Shown here: in pieces, positions 31,706 to 39,967 of the stretch | Position numbering within the stretch: the first letter of the stretch is position 1 | How the letters are laid out: each line of letters opens with the position of its first letter | Assembly (NCBI GenBank): GCA_016286555.1 | Contig: JAEETA010000022.1 | Location: 1 to 41,636, forward strand | Direction: 5' to 3' | DNA from: Lachnospiraceae bacterium | GTDB lineage: Bacteria; Bacillota; Clostridia; Lachnospirales; Lachnospiraceae | DNA: 41,636 bases | Translations under genes and position numbers: made by a program | The notes under the pieces: model-generated | Seen by the model: the letters and a program-made list of their open reading frames with translations, nothing else | Database searches by the model: none | What the model was told of the DNA's origin: nothing

Positions 31706-33472
31706 ATGTCCCTGTGGAGTGCTTTTTCTGTTGGCGTGGGCGGTCTTCAGACCAGCTCCAACGCTCTCAATACCGTGTCCCACAACCTGACCAACGTCGA
31801 CACGGAGGGGTTCACCCGCCAGCAGGTTCAACAATCAGACAGACCATACATAACGATCTCCAAGACAGAAAGCGCGATTTCCTATCAGCAGACTGGCCTT
31901 GGAGTTTATTATTCCAATTCTAAACAGGTCCGCGACTATTTCCTGGACAAAACCTACAGACGCGAAGCGGGTCGGAACGAATTCTACGATGTGTCCGCAT
32001 CTACTTTGCATGAGGTGGAGGACCTTCTGGGCGAGCTCAACGGCGACGCTTTCCAGACGTCCATCAGCGATCTGTGGACTGCTGTTCAGGAGCTTACCAA
32101 GGACCCTTGTAACTCTGTTACCCAGGGCGCTTTGGTATCTCAGGCGGAGAAGTTTCTGACCGACGCACAGGCGGTCTACGAAGGGCTGTCCGGCTATCAG
32201 GACAATCTTAACGCCCAGGTCAAGCAGCAGGTAGAAAAGATCAACGAAATCGGTAAAGAGATCCTGGATCTGAACGACAAGATCCGTCTCATCGAGCTTT
32301 CCGGCGAGAGTGCAAACGACCTTCGCGATACCCGGAACCTCTATCTGGATCAGCTTGCCGAGCTCTGCAGCATCTCTTATAAAGAAGACTCCTACGGTAA
32401 TGTGTCCGTGCAGATCGAGGGTGAGGACTTCGTCAAAGGAAGCCTTTGCTATGAGATCGGTCTCCAGCAGGACAACACCACCGGTTTCTATACACCCTTC
32501 TGGCCCCAGAACGCCGAGTACACCATCGGCCCCGACGGGGAGAAGGTATACGACATCACCAACGCCAAGGTCTTTGACCTGGGTCGCACCATCTCCTCCG
32601 AACTGGGCACCGACGTAGGCGGCCTGAAGGCCATGATCCTGGCGAGAGGCGATCACCGTGCAGACTACACCGACATCGAGAACGGCTACGATGACATTTC
32701 CCAGTCCGTTCTGATGAACATCCAGGCAGAGTTCGATCAGCTGGTCCACAACCTGGTATCCGCTGTGAACAATGTTCTGGCTGAGGCAACGGGCGTATAC
32801 TCCGTGGACAGCACCGACACCACCGGCCTCTACGACGCGCTGAAGGCAGCGGACGGAGAGAACTGGTACGAGGGCAAGACCTACCGGGTCGTGAAAGTGG
32901 CAGATGCCGATTACATGACCGACAACGATGGTTCCCCCCTGCAGCTCTTCAAGAAGAGCACCACCGAAGGATACCTGAAGCAGGATCTCACAGTAGGCGG
33001 CGTTACCGAGAGCTACTGGGTCTATGCCGAGGAACAGGCGGATGTAAAGGAATCCCTTTACGGCACCATGAACGCGGCAGTGAACCCCAGCCTGAAGCAG
33101 ACCCCCACCCTGCTGGGCTTCCGCTTGAAGGACGGCTCCGAAGACACCGAGACCATGGACAAGCTCAAAGCCGTCTTCACCGATCAGAAGTACACCTTAA
33201 ACCCTTACGTCCTCAAGCAGGTGAACCTCACCGATTACTATGGAGACCTGGTATCTCAGATCGCCAACTCCGCATATGTTTACCAGAGCATCTATGACAA
33301 CCAGTCCATCACCGTGGAGGCGGCACAGACCGCCAGAGACCAGGTGACAGCAGTGTCATCCGATGAGGAACTTTCCAACATGATCCGTTTCCAGAGCGCG
33401 TATAACGCATCCAGCCGTTTCATCAACGTGGTGGACAGCATGCTCGAGCATCTGCTCATGCGTCTCGGCTGA
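31706..33472 (+). CDS. flgK: flagellar hook-associated protein 1 (FlgK), first copy
   Basis: 588-residue hook-filament junction protein. The N-terminal rod/hook motif 'NALNTVSHNLTNVDTEGFTR' and the C-terminal 'MIRFQSAYNASSRFINVVDS' are typical of FlgK and coil together in the assembled protein. The middle is a variable surface domain. The ATG at 31706 follows AGAGGAGAG. A second, divergent FlgK gene lies 30 bases downstream; both are complete, so this is a gene pair and not a frameshifted gene. FlgN, its chaperone, is encoded just upstream. Confidence 0.93.
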   Translation: MSLWSAFSVGVGGLQTSSNALNTVSHNLTNVDTEGFTRQQVQQSDRPYITISKTESAISYQQTGLGVYYSNSKQVRDYFLDKTYRREAGRNEFYDVSASTLHEVEDLLGELNGDAFQTSISDLWTAVQELTKDPCNSVTQGALVSQAEKFLTDAQAVYEGLSGYQDNLNAQVKQQVEKINEIGKEILDLNDKIRLIELSGESANDLRDTRNLYLDQLAELCSISYKEDSYGNVSVQIEGEDFVKGSLCYEIGLQQDNTTGFYTPFWPQNAEYTIGPDGEKVYDITNAKVFDLGRTISSELGTDVGGLKAMILARGDHRADYTDIENGYDDISQSVLMNIQAEFDQLVHNLVSAVNNVLAEATGVYSVDSTDTTGLYDALKAADGENWYEGKTYRVVKVADADYMTDNDGSPLQLFKKSTTEGYLKQDLTVGGVTESYWVYAEEQADVKESLYGTMNAAVNPSLKQTPTLLGFRLKDGSEDTETMDKLKAVFTDQKYTLNPYVLKQVNLTDYYGDLVSQIANSAYVYQSIYDNQSITVEAAQTARDQVTAVSSDEELSNMIRFQSAYNASSRFINVVDSMLEHLLMRLG

Positions 33473-33488
33473 TAAGGACCCGCGCGCC

Positions 33489-33501
33489 GGACAGGAGGTC
33501 T
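33489..33501 (+). promoter_or_regulatory. hairpin over the second flgK ribosome site, possible CsrA site
   Basis: GGAC-AGGAG-GTCT, with one G-T wobble, puts GGA of the Shine-Dalgarno site in a 5-base loop. The short stem could be chance. Confidence 0.25.
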
Positions 33502-33502
33502 T

Positions 33503-35440
33503 ATGGCATCTACCTTTTTTGGATTGAATATCGCATACTCCGGATTGCTCGCCAGCAACGCCGGCATGAACACCACTGCCAACAACATTTCCAATGTGCA
33601 GACGGACGGCTTCAGCAGGCAGCAGGTGGACCAGCGGGCAGCAGAGGCTCTGCGTACCTGGCAGGCTTACGGATGCGCCGGCGCCGGTGTTCAGACCCTG
33701 GCCATCGAACGGATCCGGGACGAGTTCTATGATCAGAAATACTGGAACAACAATACCTATGTCGGCGAGTACAACATGAAGTCCTACTACATGGCAGAGC
33801 TGGAGGACTACTTCTACGACAGTGGTACCAACGGCGGCTTCTCCACCATCTTCGATACCCTGATGAAGACCGGTATGCAGGAGCTTTTGAAAAATCCCGG
33901 CGACACCACCACCAAGACCCAGTTTGTGGGTTATGCCGGATCCCTCACCGACTATTTCAACAGCATCACCGGTAACCTTCAGAATATGCAGAAGGATGTG
34001 AATTCCGAGCTGAAGCTGAAAGTGGACGAGATCAACTCCATCGCAGCGGAGATCGCTACCCTGAACGAGCAGATCAACACCGTAGAGATGGGCGGCAATC
34101 ACGCCAACGAGCTCCGGGATCGCAGAGGCGTGCTCCTGGACAAACTTTCCGAGATCGTGGACGTCACCACCATCGAGAACAAGGTCATGGACCTGAACGA
34201 TCCCGAGCGAGAGACCGGCGCTACCCGCTTCATCGTAAAGATCGCCGGCGGTCAGCTCCTGGTGGATGCAAACCAGAACAAAAAGCTGGAGTGCGTTGCC
34301 CGCCAGAATTTCGAGAAGGTCAACCAGACCGATATCGACGGCCTCTATGATGTCTATTGGCAGGACGGCCAGAGATTCAACCTGAACAATGCAGCCATGG
34401 GCGGCGCCCTCAAGGGCCTGGTGGCCATGAGAGACGGCAACAACGGCGAGTATTTCCACGGCACCGTTACGGGAACCACCGTGGGCACCACCGAAGATAC
34501 CGTCACCGTTACCGTCAGCGACAGCTACCTGCTGGATCTGAACCAGTGTAACCTCTCCGATCAGGGCGGCATCATCACCCTGGGAAATGTCCAGTACAAT
34601 TTCAGCTCCTGGGATCTGACCTGTTCCGTGGATGCTTCCGGCGCAGTAAGCTACAGCTACACCTTCCATCTCCCCGTGGGAACCGATCTGGGGCAAAATG
34701 ACACCCATGTCACAAATGACCGCGTGGGCAAGGAAGCAGCCATCGGCAGCTCCGTGAAATATCAGGGAATCCCCTACTACATGAACCAGCTCAACGAGTG
34801 GGTCAGAACCTTCTCCGAGAAGTTCAACGACATCCTGCTGGCAGGAAACGACGGCACCGGTACCATGATGTTCACCGGCAACCACGCAACGGATTCCGAG
34901 CAGTACCAGTTCCCCAAGGATACCGACGGTTACCGCTTCGACACCTTCTCCGCTCTGGCGGATGCAGGAGATACTTCCGTTTACGGAAAGAGTGTTACTG
35001 TCACCTCCACCGACGACAGCTACTATCAGATGACGGCGGAGAACTTCTCCGTCCTTAGGGCCATGATCAACGATCCCGGCCTCATGACCAACAAGTACCG
35101 CACCGGTGACGGTGTGGAGCAGAACGACCTGCTGGAAGACCTCTCCAAGATGGTCACCGACAAGTCCTCTGCAAGCTTCCGCGGAAATTCCGCATCCGAG
35201 TTCCTGGAGTCCCTGCTCTCTGACGTGGCCCTGAACGCATCCAGTTCCAACACCTTCAAGAGCAGCTACACCACCATCCAGAAGACCATCGACACCACCA
35301 GACTTTCCATCTCCGGCGTCGACCAGGACGAGGAAGCCGTGAACCTGATCAAGTACCAGAATGCCTACAACCTGGCATCCAAGATGATCTCCGTTTTCCA
35401 GGAGATCTACAACAAGCTCATCAACGAGACCGGTATTTAA
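33503..35440 (+). CDS. flgK: flagellar hook-associated protein 1 (FlgK), second copy
   Basis: 645-residue FlgK paralogue. It shares the family's N-terminal 'NTTANNISNVQTDGFSRQQV' and C-terminal 'NLIKYQNAYNLASKMISVFQ', but the middle differs strongly from the first copy, with longer insertions and a different N-terminal sequence. It follows the first copy by 30 bases without a terminator and ends at a strong terminator. The two may build separate layers of the junction or replace one another; this cannot be told from sequence. Since FlgL, FlgN and the rest of the junction set are present, one copy may have taken a specialised role. Confidence 0.92.
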   Translation: MASTFFGLNIAYSGLLASNAGMNTTANNISNVQTDGFSRQQVDQRAAEALRTWQAYGCAGAGVQTLAIERIRDEFYDQKYWNNNTYVGEYNMKSYYMAELEDYFYDSGTNGGFSTIFDTLMKTGMQELLKNPGDTTTKTQFVGYAGSLTDYFNSITGNLQNMQKDVNSELKLKVDEINSIAAEIATLNEQINTVEMGGNHANELRDRRGVLLDKLSEIVDVTTIENKVMDLNDPERETGATRFIVKIAGGQLLVDANQNKKLECVARQNFEKVNQTDIDGLYDVYWQDGQRFNLNNAAMGGALKGLVAMRDGNNGEYFHGTVTGTTVGTTEDTVTVTVSDSYLLDLNQCNLSDQGGIITLGNVQYNFSSWDLTCSVDASGAVSYSYTFHLPVGTDLGQNDTHVTNDRVGKEAAIGSSVKYQGIPYYMNQLNEWVRTFSEKFNDILLAGNDGTGTMMFTGNHATDSEQYQFPKDTDGYRFDTFSALADAGDTSVYGKSVTVTSTDDSYYQMTAENFSVLRAMINDPGLMTNKYRTGDGVEQNDLLEDLSKMVTDKSSASFRGNSASEFLESLLSDVALNASSSNTFKSSYTTIQKTIDTTRLSISGVDQDEEAVNLIKYQNAYNLASKMISVFQEIYNKLINETGI

Positions 35441-35480
35441 CCCCGTCTCGAAAATGTAGCAAAAATATAGTCAAAACATT

Positions 35481-35511
35481 GCCGGAACTCCTTAAGGGTT
35501 CCGGCATTTTT
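35481..35511 (+). terminator. intrinsic terminator after the second flgK
   Basis: GCCGGAAC pairs with GTTCCGGC across TCCTTAAGG, followed by ATTTTT. Its loop contains the -35 of a possible sigma-28 promoter for flgL. Confidence 0.85.
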
Positions 35512-35519
35512 GTCGATAA
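35493..35519 (+). promoter_or_regulatory. possible sigma-28 promoter of flgL
   Basis: TAAG, 15 bases, GTCGATAA: one mismatch in the -35 TAAA and one in the -10 GCCGATAA. It lies partly in the loop of the terminator, so termination and reinitiation would compete in one place. Confidence 0.45.
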
Positions 35520-35570
35520 ATACACTGTAAAGGCACCAATCTCCTTATGGACCCAGAATCGGAGGTACTT

Positions 35571-37184
35571 ATGAGAATTACCAATAAGATCATGGAGCGC
35601 AACAATCTTACCAATATCAATAACAACAAGGTATTGGAAGATAAGCTGACCACGCAGCTCTCCACCGGCAAGGTCATCAACCGTCCTTCCGACGACCCCG
35701 TCGTTGCCATCCGCGCACTTCGTCTGCGCAGCAACGTTACCGAAGTTACCCAATACTACAGCAAAAATATTCCTGACGCCAACAGCTGGCTGGATGTGAC
35801 CGAGGATGCACTGAAGAACCTCTCCACCGTTATCACCAGCATGATCAGTCAGACCACCAAGGGCTCCAACGGAGACCTCACTTCCGGTGACCGCAAGATC
35901 ATTCTGGAGCAGCTGAAGGCTCTGAATTCCGAGGTTTATGCAACGGGCGACGCGGACTATGCGGGTCGATATGTATTTACCGGCTATCGCACCGATACAT
36001 CCTTAAGCTTCCAGACCAAGACGGATAAGCAGTACACCATCACCGAGCAGCTGGGAATCGATTCCATCGACATGGTGACCACCGTTGCCGTAGGCGACCT
36101 GGGAGAGTGGACCAGCGCCAACTTTACCACCGCGCCCTACAATGCGATCGAGGAAAATCAGATCCAGAAGACCGAGACCTACCGGATCCGCCTTTCCTAT
36201 GACAACTGCAACGAGACCACGTCCTTCGACTACACCGATCGTGATGGCACTGTCCACACCGGACAGACCTCTCCCGTGATTCAGTATTACGATGCGACAG
36301 GTACCCTGAATACCATCGAGCCCACCACATTGTCCGTGAACAATGATCCTTACGCAGCTCTGGGAGACGGCGATGTGATCTATGTTCCCGAGACCGGTGA
36401 GATCCTCCTGGGCAAGGATGCTTACAACGACCTTATGGCAGTGAAGGACGACGCCACCACCGCTACCAAGGATGAGGGCAAATTCTTCGTCACCTACCAG
36501 AAGACCGAGTTCGAAGCTACCGACCTTCGCCCCGAGCACTATTTTTACTGCACTTCCGAGGACGTGAACAAGAACGCCGGCGGTACATTTGATGTTGTCG
36601 CGGGCTCGAAAATAGAATATAATATAGATTACCTGAATACTACATTAGAGAAGCAGTCCATCGAGTACGATGTGGGCTTCAACACCGTGATCCGTGTGAA
36701 CTCCACCGCAGACGAATGCTTCGTTCTGGGCATCAACCGCGAGGTGGACGATCTCATCACTTCTCTCCAGAATGTGGTAGACCTGGAGGATACCAAGGCC
36801 CGCATTGAGACGAAGATCTCCGAGACCACCGACGCAGCCGAGCTGGAGACCCTGAACAATCAGCTCACCGCTGTGGACAAGGCTCTGACCTACTCCAAGG
36901 ACGTGTGCCAGAGACGTTTCGAGAAGGGCATCACCTCCCTGCAGGGCTTCCTGGATGACACCAACCTGGCCATCACCAACGTTGGTACCCGCAGCAGCAA
37001 GCTGGCGCTGATCAACAGCCGTTTGCAGAATCAGAAGACCACCTTCGAGACCCTCCGCAGCAACAACGAGGATGCGGACGTCACCGAGGTAGCCATCAAC
37101 CTGAACAGCGCGGATGTTACCTACCAGGCGGCACTCATGGCAACCAGTAAAGTAATGCAGCAGACATTGCTGAGTTATATCTAA
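35571..37184 (+). CDS. flgL: flagellar hook-associated protein 3 (FlgL)
   Basis: 537-residue junction protein that links FlgK to the filament. The flagellin-like N-terminus ('LEDKLTTQLSTGKVINRPSD', then 'NVTEVTQYYSKNIPDANSWL') and C-terminus ('TYQAALMATSKVMQQTLLSY') are clear. It is much longer than Bacillus FlgL (about 300), because residues about 140-360 carry an added, presumably surface, domain. The ATG at 35571 follows GGAGGT. It starts 130 bases after the second flgK, behind a terminator and a sigma-28-like promoter, so it may be expressed separately. Confidence 0.9.
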   Translation: MRITNKIMERNNLTNINNNKVLEDKLTTQLSTGKVINRPSDDPVVAIRALRLRSNVTEVTQYYSKNIPDANSWLDVTEDALKNLSTVITSMISQTTKGSNGDLTSGDRKIILEQLKALNSEVYATGDADYAGRYVFTGYRTDTSLSFQTKTDKQYTITEQLGIDSIDMVTTVAVGDLGEWTSANFTTAPYNAIEENQIQKTETYRIRLSYDNCNETTSFDYTDRDGTVHTGQTSPVIQYYDATGTLNTIEPTTLSVNNDPYAALGDGDVIYVPETGEILLGKDAYNDLMAVKDDATTATKDEGKFFVTYQKTEFEATDLRPEHYFYCTSEDVNKNAGGTFDVVAGSKIEYNIDYLNTTLEKQSIEYDVGFNTVIRVNSTADECFVLGINREVDDLITSLQNVVDLEDTKARIETKISETTDAAELETLNNQLTAVDKALTYSKDVCQRRFEKGITSLQGFLDDTNLAITNVGTRSSKLALINSRLQNQKTTFETLRSNNEDADVTEVAINLNSADVTYQAALMATSKVMQQTLLSYI

Positions 37185-37210
37185 ACCGAAGAAGGGTAAA
37201 GGAGGACACT

Positions 37211-37669
37211 ATGAAAGTCAACACACGCATTTTCGGCGAAATTGAGATTTCTGAGGAGAAGCTTCTTACATTCCCCGGCGGTATCATCGGTTTCCCTGAT
37301 CTGACCAGATTTGCCCTGGTTCATGATGAGGAGAAGGGCCCCGATGCCGGCATTCGTTATCTGCTCTCCATCGATGAGCCGATGTTCGCTATGCCCGTTA
37401 TGGATCCCCTCATCGTATGCCCCGATTATGATCCTCAGGTCAATGACGAGCTGCTTTCCGCACTGGGTGAGCTGACTCCCGAGAACATCATCGTTCTCGT
37501 TACCGTCACCGTCCCTTCCGACCTGACCAGGATGAGCGTGAATCTCCAGGGCCCCATCGTTATCAACGCCCAGGAGCACAAGGCCGCACAGATCATTGTC
37601 GAAGGCGAAAACTACGCAGTGAAGTATCCCATCTACGACATCCTGAAGAAGAGAAAGGATGGTGAATAA
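37211..37669 (+). CDS. fliW: flagellar assembly factor FliW
   Basis: 152-residue FliW, which binds free flagellin and, when flagellin is low, binds CsrA and removes it from its mRNA targets. 'KVNTRIFGEIEISEEKLLTF' at the start and 'PGGIIGFPDLTRFALV' are diagnostic, and 'PENIIVLVTVTVP' follows. Length is typical. The ATG at 37211 follows AAAGGAGGA. csrA starts 1 base after the stop, so the two are coupled. In B. subtilis this pair, with flagellin, forms a homeostatic switch for hag translation. Confidence 0.95.
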   Translation: MKVNTRIFGEIEISEEKLLTFPGGIIGFPDLTRFALVHDEEKGPDAGIRYLLSIDEPMFAMPVMDPLIVCPDYDPQVNDELLSALGELTPENIIVLVTVTVPSDLTRMSVNLQGPIVINAQEHKAAQIIVEGENYAVKYPIYDILKKRKDGE

Positions 37670-37670
37670 G

Positions 37671-37889
37671 ATGCTGGCTTTGTCCCGTAAGAAAAATGAA
37701 GCCCTGGTGATCAACAACAATATCGAGGTAACCATCCTCGAGATCAAGGGTGACCAGGTCAAGATCGGTATCGCGGCTCCCAAAGAGGTGCCCGTCTACC
37801 GCAAGGAAGTTTATCTCCAGATCCAGAATGCAAACCAGGAAGCTACCGATTCCTCCGGAATGGCAGCACTGAAGGACCTTCTGGGCTGA
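37671..37889 (+). CDS. csrA: carbon storage regulator/translational repressor CsrA
   Basis: 72-residue RNA-binding dimer that represses translation by binding GGA in leader hairpins. The start 'MLALSRKKNEAL' is the family's N-terminus with its RNA-contact Arg, and the other RNA-contact segment 'GIAAPKEVPVYRKEVY' is intact, so RNA binding is expected. I prefer ATG at 37671 over 37659 because family members begin MLxLxRK. It is coupled to fliW. Candidate targets in this window are the YjfB-family leader, the 204-aa unknown gene, flgM and the second flgK. A hairpin follows the gene. Confidence 0.95.
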   Translation: MLALSRKKNEALVINNNIEVTILEIKGDQVKIGIAAPKEVPVYRKEVYLQIQNANQEATDSSGMAALKDLLG

Positions 37890-37903
37890 CAGGAATGAAT
37901 GAT

Positions 37904-37934
37904 CGAGTAGGGGATCCGTCCCCTACTCGCTTTG
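37904..37934 (+). terminator. hairpin after csrA
   Basis: CGAGTAGGGG pairs with CCCCTACTCG around a 6-base loop, then CTTTGTT. The T-tract is poor, so termination may be partial. The arm also occurs at 1926-1935. Confidence 0.6.
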
Positions 37935-37956
37935 TTATATAGATAGGATAATCTTT

Positions 37957-39168
37957 ATGAAACAGAAAACCCGATATCGTGACCTCAAAAAGCGTGTCAG
38001 CAGCGTCATTGAGGTCGGATACATCGAGGATACCGTCGGAAGAAGCTACGACATCCTGAATCTCGTAGCCATCGCCATCAATCTCCTGGTGGGGATCCTC
38101 CTGACCTTTGATGACATTGTGGCTGAGTACGGCACTGCCCTTCTGGTGGTGGAGCGGGTCACTGTGGCCTTTTTTGCCCTGGACTATTTCCTGCGGGTAT
38201 GGACCGCCGACGCCCTCTACGCCAACATCCCCAAAGGGAAAGCAATCCTGCGGTACATGCTTTCCTTTAACGGCATCGTGGACCTCCTGTCCTTCCTGCC
38301 CTACTATCTGCCCTTCTTCTTCCCGGCAGGAGCCGTGGCGTTCCGTATGTTCCGCGTCATGCGCATTTTCAGACTCTTCCGTCTGAATGCCTACTACGAT
38401 TCCCTCAACGTCATCACCGAGGTCATCGTCAGCAAAGGCAGGCAGCTTCTTTCTTCCATTTTTGTCATTATGATCATGATGCTGGCCTCCAGCCTCTGCA
38501 TGTACAGCCTGGAGCACCAGGCCCAGCCCGATGTCTTCGACAACGCTTTTTCCGGCATCTGGTGGGCCGCCAACACATTGCTGACCGTGGGATATGGCGA
38601 CATCTATCCCATTACTGCGGGAGGCCGGGTCATGGGCGTCCTGCTGGCCTTCCTGGGCGTGGGCGTGGTAGCCATCCCCACCGGTATCATCAGCGCCGGC
38701 TTCGTGGAACAGTATAGCCGGTTGAAGCAGCTGGGTGAGGAGACTGCCGAGAAAAATCTCCGCTTCATCCGCGTAAAGCTGGATTCCGGGGATCCTTGGA
38801 TCGGAAAAAAGATCGCGAAGCTGGGACTGACCCACGACATCATCGTTGCCATTATCCGCAGAGATGAGGAAAACCTCGTCCCCACCGGCGATCTGCAGCT
38901 GAAGGAAGGGGATGAACTGATCCTGGGCGCGGAGCGTCGCCCCGACGGACTGAACGTCCTGCTCCGTGAGGTGACCCTGGGAGAGCACAGCGCCTGGGCC
39001 CATACCCTGATCAAGGACCTGGATATCTCCCGCCTGTCCTACATCATTTCCGTGAACCGCGGCGGCGAACTGCTCATTCCCCGCGGAGACTTAGAGCTCC
39101 TGCCCGGAGACGTGTTGCTGGTCTATTCCGTCCGCCATATCCCGGATTCCAGACCTGTGGAGCTGTAA
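37957..39168 (+). CDS. voltage-sensor potassium channel with two RCK_C-like domains
   Basis: 403-residue six-helix channel. S4 has arginines R130, R133, R136, R139 and R142 at every third position (FRMFRVMRIFRLFR), and the filter is TVGYGD at 210-215, so it is a voltage-gated K+ channel type. After S6 (about 217-248) the C-terminus has two repeats like TrkA_C/RCK_C: about 262-322 ('FIRVKLDSGDPWIGKKIAKL', 'LQLKEGDELIL') and about 328-398 ('LEVTLGEHS'-type variant then 'DLELLPGDVLLVYS'). No RCK_N (NAD-binding) domain with its GxGxxG motif was seen. The gene is downstream of csrA but after a hairpin, so it may have a separate promoter. Confidence 0.9.
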   Translation: MKQKTRYRDLKKRVSSVIEVGYIEDTVGRSYDILNLVAIAINLLVGILLTFDDIVAEYGTALLVVERVTVAFFALDYFLRVWTADALYANIPKGKAILRYMLSFNGIVDLLSFLPYYLPFFFPAGAVAFRMFRVMRIFRLFRLNAYYDSLNVITEVIVSKGRQLLSSIFVIMIMMLASSLCMYSLEHQAQPDVFDNAFSGIWWAANTLLTVGYGDIYPITAGGRVMGVLLAFLGVGVVAIPTGIISAGFVEQYSRLKQLGEETAEKNLRFIRVKLDSGDPWIGKKIAKLGLTHDIIVAIIRRDEENLVPTGDLQLKEGDELILGAERRPDGLNVLLREVTLGEHSAWAHTLIKDLDISRLSYIISVNRGGELLIPRGDLELLPGDVLLVYSVRHIPDSRPVEL

Positions 39169-39197
39169 TTCCCGGTCACGGCCCGAAAAGCCCCATC

Positions 39198-39226
39198 TTG
39201 ACAGTAAAAACAATAAAAAGTATAAT
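39198..39226 (+). promoter_or_regulatory. consensus sigma-A promoter of greA
   Basis: TTGACA, 17 bases, TATAAT: both boxes match the consensus exactly, as expected for a housekeeping gene. Confidence 0.9.
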
Positions 39227-39270
39227 AACACAGCATTTTTAGAGCAAAATAAGGAGGATCAGAGCATATT

Positions 39271-39921
39271 ATGGAAGCAAAGAAGTTTCTTCTTACCTAC
39301 GAAGGACTGAAGAAGTACGAGGATGAGCTGCACAATCTGAAGGTTGTCAGACGTGAAGAGGTTGCGCAGAAGATCAACGAAGCTCGCGGACAGGGCGACC
39401 TTTCCGAGAACGCCGAGTACGATGCAGCCAGAGACGAGCAGGCCGATATCGAGGCCCGCATTGAAGAGCTGGAGGCGATCCTGAAGAATGCAGAGATCGT
39501 GGTTGATGAGGACATCGACGCCAGCAAAGCTAACATTGGATGTACTGTCCGCCTTTTGGATATGGAATACTCCGAGGAGGTCCAGTACGACATCGTAGGC
39601 TCCATCGAGGCTAACAGCCTTGAGGACAAGATCTCCAACGAGAGCCCTCTGGGCAGTGCTGTCATCGGTCACAAGATGGGCGACACCGTAGAGGTGGAAG
39701 CTCCCGACGGCGTCTTCACCTACAAGATCCTGGACATCTGGAAGACTTCCGGCAAGGAAGAGGAGAAGGCTCCTAAGGCTAAGAAGACCTCTTCCAAGAA
39801 GACCGAGACCGCTAAGGAAGATACCAAGAAGGCCTCCGAGAAGAAGGAAGAGAAGAAAGCCCCTGCCAAGAAGGAAGAGGCGAAGAAAACCTCCAAGAAG
39901 ACCGATACCAAGAAGAAATAA
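39271..39921 (+). CDS. greA: transcription elongation factor GreA with lysine-rich tail
   Basis: 216-residue Gre factor that rescues backtracked RNA polymerase by stimulating RNA cleavage. The N-terminal coiled coil has the acidic tip 'GDLSENAEYDAA' at 42-53, and the C-terminal FKBP-like domain ends at about 157 ('SPLGSAVIGHKMGDTV', 'YKILDIW'). The usual length is about 158, so the last 59 residues are an addition, with about 24 lysines plus Glu, Ala, Thr and Ser in a histone H1-like composition (for example KAKKTSSKKTETAKED). The frame shows no break, so it belongs to the protein. lysS follows 46 bases later, a common neighbour in Firmicutes. Confidence 0.93.
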   Translation: MEAKKFLLTYEGLKKYEDELHNLKVVRREEVAQKINEARGQGDLSENAEYDAARDEQADIEARIEELEAILKNAEIVVDEDIDASKANIGCTVRLLDMEYSEEVQYDIVGSIEANSLEDKISNESPLGSAVIGHKMGDTVEVEAPDGVFTYKILDIWKTSGKEEEKAPKAKKTSSKKTETAKEDTKKASEKKEEKKAPAKKEEAKKTSKKTDTKKK

Positions 39922-39967
39922 CAACGATCAAGCATCCGAGTAATCGGCATAGACAAGGATAAAAGCA

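Noticed and set aside
31706..35440. The two flgK genes as one frameshifted gene.
   Set aside because: Each has complete N- and C-terminal FlgK motifs and its own ribosome site.
37941..37957. AGAT-AGGATA-ATCT hairpin over the K+ channel ribosome site as a CsrA site.
   Set aside because: A/T-rich 4-bp stem and no link to motility; every Shine-Dalgarno site has GGA, so chance is likely.
39922..39967. A T-box or other riboswitch for lysS.
   Set aside because: Only 46 bases lie between greA and lysS, too short for the fold.
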